Made by a program: the position numbers and the translations under genes. Shown here piece by piece: positions 21,756 through 25,942 of a stretch of 25,942 nt of DNA. The notes below the pieces were generated by a model, which was not told the origin of the DNA, searched no databases, and saw nothing but the letters and a program-made list of their open reading frames with translations. The stretch is from Lysobacter_F sp035645555 (GTDB lineage Bacteria > Pseudomonadota > Gammaproteobacteria > Xanthomonadales > Xanthomonadaceae), in assembly GCA_035645555.1 (NCBI GenBank), contig DASQMI010000057.1:1-25942 (forward strand), written 5' to 3'. Each line of letters starts with the position of its first letter. Position 1 is the stretch's first letter.

Positions 21756-23590
21756 AACATTAGGTTGACCATCACCACCGCGATCACCGCGTAGATCAGC
21801 GACAGCGGTCCGCCCACCCGCCACAGCGTCTGGCTGCTGTAGCCGGCCGGCCCGGTGATCATCGAGATGACCGGATTGGACGCGGTCATGAAGTTGTTGG
21901 ACGCCGACAGCGCGACGATCAGCGCGAACGCGGTCGGGTTGCCGCCGGCGGCGAGCGCCAGGTTGATCGCCAGCGGCACCATCACGATGGTCGCGCCGAC
22001 GTGGCTGATCACCAGCGAGAACGCGCTGGTCAGCAGCCCGAGGAACAGGCTGAGCAGCCACGCCGGCGTGCCCTCCGGCAGCTGCTCGATGGTATGGCCG
22101 GCCACCCACGCCGCCGCGCCGCTGGAATCCATCGCCCAGCCGAGCGGGATCAGGCAGGCCATCAGGAACACGGTGCGCCAGTTGATCGACGCGTACGCCT
22201 CGTCGATGTTGAGCACGCCGGTGACCAGCATGCCGGCGACGCCCGTCATCAGCGCGATCGACACCGGCAGGCGCGAGGACAGCGCCAGCAGCATCGACAC
22301 CGCGAAGATCACCAGCGCGATCTTCAGCTTGTGCGGACGCTGCTCGCCCTTGGGGTAGTCGGTGACCACCACCAGGTCCTTGTCCGCGGATGCGCCGGCG
22401 AGGTCGGTCCAGATGCTGTGCAGCACCAGCATGTCGCCCGCGCGCAGCGGCACGTTGCGCACGTTGTCGCGCAGCACGGTCTTGTCGCGGTTGATCGCAA
22501 GCAGGCTCAGCCCGTACTGCTTGCGCAGCTGCAGGTCTGCCTGGGTCTTGCCGATGAAGCGCGAGGTCGGCGGCACCACCGCCTCGGAAATGCCGGCGCG
22601 GCTCGGGTTGAACAGGTCGCCGAAATGGCGCAGGCGCGTGCTCAGGCGCAGGAAATGGTTCTGCGCGAAATCCGCGATCTGCTGCTTGTCGCCCATCGCG
22701 CCGAGCACGCTGCCGACCCAGATGCGCGCATCCGCCGGCGGCGCCAGCCGCGCCTCGTTGCCGGTCTTCAGCGCCAGCAGCAGCGGCGCGCCGTGCAACG
22801 CCTCCGCTTCGCCCAGCGACATGCCCACCAGCGGGCTGTCGGCGGTGACGGTGAGTTCGTAGACCTCGCCCTCGATGCCGTAGGCCTTGGCGAAGTAGCT
22901 CTGCGTGCGCGCTGGCGTGACGCCGCTGCCTTCGTCGTCGCCGAGCTGGCGGTTGCCGACGAACCAGAAATAGGCGAGCGATGCGGCCAGCAGCGCCAGG
23001 CCGATCGGCAGCGGCGTGAACATGTTGAGCGGCTCCAGGGTCGCCGCGCCGGAAGGCAGGTTGGCGTTGGCGGCGATGAGCAGGTCGTTGAGCAGGATCA
23101 GCGGCGAGTTGCCCACCATGGTCAGGCCGCCGCCCATCACGATCGCCGCGGCGATCGGCAGCAGCAGCCGTGGCAGCGCGATGCCGGTGCGCGAGGACAG
23201 CCGCGACGCCACCGGCATGTACAGCGCCATCACCGACGGGTTCTGCATGAACGAGGAGTTGAGCCCGGCGACCGCGCCGGTGAGCAGCAGCAACCGTTGC
23301 TCGACGCCGCGCGCGCGCCGCAGCAGCCAGCCGGCGAGGCGGTTCAGCGCGCCGGTGCGGTCCAGGCCGGCGCCGAGGATCATGGTGGCGATCACCGCGG
23401 TGACCGCGTTACTCGAGAAGCCGTTGAACAGCTCCTCCGGCTCCACCAGGCCGGACAGGCCGAGCAGCACCAGCACCACCAGCGCGACCACGTCGGCGCG
23501 GATGCGCTCGAACAGGAACATCACCATCGTGAAGCCCACCAGCCCGAGCACGAGCTTCATGTCGGTGGTGAGCGTCAGCGCGGTGTCCAT
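21752..23590 (-). CDS. SLC13-family transporter with RCK_C domains
   Basis: The 612-residue inner-membrane protein has the layout of SLC13/DASS-related permeases. A first helical block occupies about 11-210 with SSNAVTAVIATMILG and GLTMVGNSPLILLNDLL. A large cytosolic region (about 230-430) holds two TrkA-C (RCK_C)-like repeats, YELTVTADSPLVGMSLGEAEA and FIGKTQADLQLRKQYGLSLLAINRD. A second helical block includes SHVGATIVMVPLAINLA and ASNNFMTASNPV. It could move sulfate, dicarboxylate or another anion with Na or H, and the substrate is not readable. The start is uncertain. The ATG at 23590 (MDTALTL) is chosen, with ATG 23560 or GTG 23629 as alternatives and no clear Shine-Dalgarno. Confidence 0.9.
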   Translation of the reverse strand: MDTALTLTTDMKLVLGLVGFTMVMFLFERIRADVVALVVLVLLGLSGLVEPEELFNGFSSNAVTAVIATMILGAGLDRTGALNRLAGWLLRRARGVEQRLLLLTGAVAGLNSSFMQNPSVMALYMPVASRLSSRTGIALPRLLLPIAAAIVMGGGLTMVGNSPLILLNDLLIAANANLPSGAATLEPLNMFTPLPIGLALLAASLAYFWFVGNRQLGDDEGSGVTPARTQSYFAKAYGIEGEVYELTVTADSPLVGMSLGEAEALHGAPLLLALKTGNEARLAPPADARIWVGSVLGAMGDKQQIADFAQNHFLRLSTRLRHFGDLFNPSRAGISEAVVPPTSRFIGKTQADLQLRKQYGLSLLAINRDKTVLRDNVRNVPLRAGDMLVLHSIWTDLAGASADKDLVVVTDYPKGEQRPHKLKIALVIFAVSMLLALSSRLPVSIALMTGVAGMLVTGVLNIDEAYASINWRTVFLMACLIPLGWAMDSSGAAAWVAGHTIEQLPEGTPAWLLSLFLGLLTSAFSLVISHVGATIVMVPLAINLALAAGGNPTAFALIVALSASNNFMTASNPVISMITGPAGYSSQTLWRVGGPLSLIYAVIAVVMVNLMF

Positions 23591-23706
23591 CAGCGGCGGC
23601 CACCGCAATCGGCGCGGGCGGTTGCGCACTGGCGAACTGCCGGGTCGGGCAGGCGCGCTCGACGGGCGAGACGGGCGTCAGTGATCGCAGCGCGCGCGGC
23701 TTTCAT

Positions 23707-23734
23707 CGAATCGCCAGTCCCGAATCGCTAATCC
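23707..23734. repeat. Heptamer-type tandem repeat spanning the trmB stop
   Basis: Two 14-bp units, CGAATCGCCAGTCC (23707-23720) and CGAATCGCTAATCC (23721-23734), are 12 of 14 identical. Read on the minus strand they are GGATTAG-CGATTCG-GGACTGG-CGATTCG, a degenerate 7-bp GGGATTC-like periodicity known from xanthomonad intergenic DNA. The stop codon of trmB (TAG) lies inside the tract. Confidence 0.6.
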
Positions 23735-24444
23735 CGGTCGTACAGCAGGTCCCACACGCCATGCCCGAGCCGCAGGCCGCGCGCCTCGAAGTGCGTCTGC
23801 GGCCGCCAGTCCGGGCGCGGCACGTGGCCGCGGGCACCGGCGCGGTTGCGCAGGCCGGGAGTGGCGTCGAGCACGTCCCACATCTGCTCGGCATAGTCCT
23901 GCCAATCGGTGGCGAGGTGCAAGCGTCCACCGCTGCGCAGCTTGCGCACCAGCAGGGCCGCGAACGGCGGCTGCACCAGTCGGCGCTTGTGGTGGCGCTT
24001 CTTGTGCCAAGGGTCGGGGAAGTAGATGCGCACCTCGTCGAGCGCGCCGTCGGCGATCTCGTTGTCGAGCACTTCCACCGCGTCGTGGTGATACACGCGC
24101 ACGTGGTCGCTGCCGTCCTCGGCGAGGCCGTTGAGCAGGCGGCCGACGCCCGGCGCGTGCACCTCGATGCCGAGATAGTCGCGCGCGCGGTCGTTGGCGG
24201 CCGCGAAGCGCAGCGCCTCGCCGTTGCCGAAGCCGATCTCCAGCACGCGCGGCGCGCTGCGGCCGAATGCGGCATCGAAGTCGCGCGGCTGGCCGGTGTA
24301 GTCCAGCCCGAAGCGCGGCCACAGCGCATCGAACGCGCGCTGCTGCGCCGGCGTGAAGCGGCCCTGGCGCAGCACGAAGCTGCGCACCTTGCGGTGGCCT
24401 TCCTCGACGGTGAACGGCTTGGGCGGAACGCGCTCGGCCATCAA
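23728..24444 (-). CDS. trmB: tRNA (guanine-N7-)-methyltransferase
   Basis: TrmB uses S-adenosylmethionine to form m7G46 in tRNA variable loops. The 238-residue protein has the class I methyltransferase motif LEIGFGNGEALRF (near 69-81). It carries the acidic ribose-binding GIEVHAPG, the catalytic and tRNA-contact motif IYFPDPWHKKRHHKRRL, TDWQDYAEQM, and the C-terminal RPDWRPQTHFEARGLRLGH. All are conserved in the family. The ATG at 24444 overlaps the thiG stop by 4 bp (ATGA), so it is translated from the same message as thiG, although the functions are not obviously related. The C-terminus is formed by a repeat tract that supplies the stop codon. Confidence 0.95.
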   Translation of the reverse strand: MMAERVPPKPFTVEEGHRKVRSFVLRQGRFTPAQQRAFDALWPRFGLDYTGQPRDFDAAFGRSAPRVLEIGFGNGEALRFAAANDRARDYLGIEVHAPGVGRLLNGLAEDGSDHVRVYHHDAVEVLDNEIADGALDEVRIYFPDPWHKKRHHKRRLVQPPFAALLVRKLRSGGRLHLATDWQDYAEQMWDVLDATPGLRNRAGARGHVPRPDWRPQTHFEARGLRLGHGVWDLLYDRD

Positions 24445-25235
24445 CCGATCAGCCCCTCGACCGGGCTGGACGCGCTCGCGTAGCGCTTGCGCGGGATGCG
24501 CCCGGCCTTGAACGCCGCGCGGCCGGCTTCCACCGCCAACCGCATCGCGTGCGCCATCAGCACCGGATCGCGGGCGCCAGCAATCGCGGTGTTCATCAGC
24601 ACGCCGTCGCAGCCCAGCTCCATCGCGATCGAGGCGTCCGACGCGGTGCCGACTCCGGCATCGACCAGGATCGGCACTTTGGCATTCTCGACGATCTCGA
24701 GCAGGTTGTACTTGTTCTGCACGCCAAGGCCCGAGCCGATCGGCGCGGCCAGCGGCATCACCGCCACGCAGCCGATCTCCTCCAGCCGCTTGGCGAGGAT
24801 CGGATCGTCGCTGGTGTACACCATCACCTGGAAGCCGTCGGCGACCAGCGTCTCGGCCGCCTTCAGCGTCTGCACGACGTCCGGGTAGAGCGTCTTCTGG
24901 TCGCCCAGCACTTCCAGCTTCACCAGCGCGTGGCCATCGAGCAGCTCGCGCGCGAGCCGGCAGGTGCGCACCGCGTCCTCGGCGGTGTAGCAGCCGGCGG
25001 TGTTGGGCAGGATGGTGTAGCGGTCCGGCGGCAGCACGTCGAGCAGGTTGGGCTCGCCGGGGTTCTGGCCGATGTTGGTGCGGCGGATCGCGACGGTGAC
25101 GATCTCGGCGCCGGCGGCCTCGGTGGCGCGGCGGGTCTCGTCGAGATCACGGAACTTGCCGGTGCCGGTGAGCAGGCGCGAGCGGTAGCGCTTGCCGGCG
25201 ATCACCAGCGGGTCGTCATGGAAATGGGCAGTCAT
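24441..25235 (-). CDS. thiG: Thiazole synthase
   Basis: ThiG condenses deoxyxylulose-5-phosphate, dehydroglycine and the thiocarboxylate of ThiS into the thiazole phosphate unit of thiamine. The 264-residue protein is a TIM barrel. It opens with IAGKRYRSRLLTGTGKF and has RRTNIGQNPGEPNLLDVLP, and Lys106 in HALVKLEVLGD forms the Schiff base with the sugar. VMPLAAPIGSGLGVQN and VDAGVGTASDASIAMELGCDGVLMNTAIAGA form the phosphate-binding end. The start at 25235 is preceded by GATAAT only 6 nt away, with no ribosome site, which suggests a leaderless transcript separate from thiS. Genes for ThiO/ThiH, ThiF and ThiE are absent here. Confidence 0.96.
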   Translation of the reverse strand: MTAHFHDDPLVIAGKRYRSRLLTGTGKFRDLDETRRATEAAGAEIVTVAIRRTNIGQNPGEPNLLDVLPPDRYTILPNTAGCYTAEDAVRTCRLARELLDGHALVKLEVLGDQKTLYPDVVQTLKAAETLVADGFQVMVYTSDDPILAKRLEEIGCVAVMPLAAPIGSGLGVQNKYNLLEIVENAKVPILVDAGVGTASDASIAMELGCDGVLMNTAIAGARDPVLMAHAMRLAVEAGRAAFKAGRIPRKRYASASSPVEGLIG

Positions 25236-25241
25236 GCGCGG

Positions 25242-25247
25242 ATTATC
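25242..25247 (-). promoter_or_regulatory. -10 box (GATAAT) of thiG, leaderless spacing
   Basis: GATAAT, 5 of 6 to the consensus, ends 6 nt before the thiG ATG on the minus strand. A CGGCCG-N6-CGGCCG hairpin (25267-25284) lies between it and thiS and could stop thiS transcripts. No -35 match is seen. Confidence 0.5.
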
Positions 25248-25300
25248 GCATCCGCGCGCGCGCCTCCGGCCGATCGTCCGGCCGCGCGGTACGGTGCCGC

Positions 25301-25501
25301 TCAGCCGCCGCCGAGCGCGTGCACGATCTCGACGCGGTCGCCGTCGGCCAGGCGATGGCTGGCGTGGCGGCTGCGCGGCACGATTTCGCCGTTGACCTCC
25401 ACCGCGACGCGACGCTGCCCCAAGCCCTCGACCTCGAGCAGGTCGCCGATGCTGAGCGCGCCCGGCAGCGCGCGCGGTTCGCCGTTGAGCAGGATCTCCA
25501 T
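25301..25501 (-). CDS. thiS: Sulfur-carrier protein ThiS
   Basis: The 66-residue ubiquitin-like carrier donates sulfur for the thiazole ring. The N-terminus MEILLNGEPRAL is the first beta hairpin, VAVEVNGEIVPRSR is the conserved central strand with the VNGEIVPR signature, and LADGDRVEIVHALGGG forms the last strand and tail. The C-terminal Gly-Gly that is adenylated and thiocarboxylated is intact, with an extra Gly as in some other bacteria. It lies 65 bp before thiG. GACAAT ends 6 nt before its ATG and no Shine-Dalgarno is seen. I see no TPP riboswitch in the 138 bp upstream. Confidence 0.93.
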   Translation of the reverse strand: MEILLNGEPRALPGALSIGDLLEVEGLGQRRVAVEVNGEIVPRSRHASHRLADGDRVEIVHALGGG

Positions 25502-25507
25502 GTGCGC

Positions 25508-25513
25508 ATTGTC
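25508..25513 (-). promoter_or_regulatory. -10 box (GACAAT) of thiS, leaderless spacing
   Basis: GACAAT on the minus strand ends 6 nt before the thiS ATG, the same spacing as for thiG and sua5. The same hexamer is the -10 candidate of pgk. The remaining upstream sequence shows no recognisable -35. Confidence 0.4.
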
Positions 25514-25566
25514 CCGCCGCCGGCGATGCGAGGCCAGCGGCGGCGCGGCTCCGCTTGAAGCACACG

Positions 25567-25619
25567 GGCAGGCGTGGTTCGATGCGCCGTCCTCCGCCGT
25601 ACGGAAGGCGGGGCCTGCC
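25567..25619 (+). other. Nested hairpin before the GDSL autotransporter gene
   Basis: GGCAGGC (25567-25573) pairs with GCCTGCC (25613-25619). Inside it CCGCC (25594-25598) pairs with GGCGG (25607-25611) around an 8-nt loop. It ends 20 bp before the start codon, so it may be an mRNA leader structure or an operator. Confidence 0.35.
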
Positions 25620-25639
25620 GTCCACACGCAAGGAACACC

Positions 25640-25942
25640 ATGACCATGTTCGTCCGCTCGGCGCTCGCCGCCGCCCTCGCCCTCGCGGCCGCCCCCGCGT
25701 TCGCCCAGACCTATTCGCAGACCGTGTTCTTCGGCGACAGCCTCACCGACGCCGGCTACTTCCGGCCGCTGCTGCCGGCCAACGTGCGCTCGGTGACCGG
25801 GCAGTTCACCACCAACCCGGGCCTGGTGTGGTCGCAGTACCTCGCCGACTACTACGGCACGCGAGCGGACGCCAACGGCAACGGCCAGACCGGGACCAAC
25901 TACGCCGCCGGCGGCGCCCGCGTCGGCGTCAACAGCACCGGC
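25640..25942 (+). CDS. GDSL-family autotransporter esterase, N-terminal fragment
   Basis: The visible 101 residues run off the window. A signal peptide (1-22, ending APAFA) is followed by FFGDSLTDAG, block I of the GDSL/SGNH hydrolases with the nucleophilic Ser at 34. Then come FTTNPGLVWSQYLADYYG and TNYAAGGARV, the block II region. This opening is typical of EstA-type esterases of Pseudomonas and Xanthomonas, in which a passenger lipase/esterase domain is carried to the cell surface by a C-terminal beta-barrel. The barrel is outside the window and is assumed. The ATG at 25640 has AAGGA at 25630-25634. It is divergent from thiS. Confidence 0.9.
   Translation, partial: MTMFVRSALAAALALAAAPAFAQTYSQTVFFGDSLTDAGYFRPLLPANVRSVTGQFTTNPGLVWSQYLADYYGTRADANGNGQTGTNYAAGGARVGVNSTG

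Noticed and set aside
25502..25639. TPP riboswitch before thiS
   Set aside because: The conserved CUGAGA and related thi-box segments are absent on the minus strand, and the promoter appears to leave no leader.

Overview
The window is very GC-rich chromosomal DNA, densely packed with housekeeping genes. Gene content, a class I fructose-bisphosphate aldolase, GTAG-headed palindromic intergenic repeats and a GGGATTC-type heptamer tract point to a gammaproteobacterium of the Xanthomonadaceae (Lysobacter/Luteimonas/Xanthomonas relatives). That assignment is inferred from pattern memory, not from a database search. I see no rRNA, tRNA, CRISPR array, insertion sequence, integrase or phage gene.

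Layout. Positions 1-218 hold the start of an S1/P1 nuclease on the minus strand, divergent from gap (346-1350). A bidirectional terminator separates gap from a convergent Sua5-type threonylcarbamoyl-AMP synthase (1417-2397). Next comes a translationally coupled pair of unknown function, a DUF2339 polytopic membrane protein and a DUF3999 periplasmic protein (2535-6490). The glycolytic genes pgk, pyk and fba follow (6584-10726), with a 45-bp-period REP-like array between pyk and fba. So gap, pgk, pyk and fba lie in one co-directional stretch interrupted by the DUF2339/DUF3999 pair.

From 10781 to 12949 the minus strand carries a DUF6498 membrane protein, a macrodomain protein and a cysteine synthase. 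From 13200 to 18759 the plus strand carries an apparent four-gene operon with overlapping junctions: RND adaptor lipoprotein, RND inner-membrane pump, GNAT acetyltransferase and TrmH/SpoU rRNA methyltransferase. From 18787 onward most genes are on the minus strand: an exported M28 metallopeptidase, an FAH-family hydrolase with a small membrane protein, an SLC13/RCK_C transporter, trmB, thiG and thiS. A Rieske ferredoxin (plus strand) sits between the small membrane protein and the transporter. The window ends inside a GDSL autotransporter esterase (25640 onward).

No dramatic new defence or mobile system is visible. The points most worth following are the DUF2339-DUF3999 pair embedded in the glycolytic cluster, the 13-bp inverted repeat enclosing the pgk -10 box, the efflux-acetyltransferase-rRNA methyltransferase operon, candidate leaderless promoters whose -10 boxes end 6-7 nt before the ATG (sua5, thiG, thiS, S1/P1 nuclease), recurrent TGCTA extended -10 elements, and the repeat tracts.
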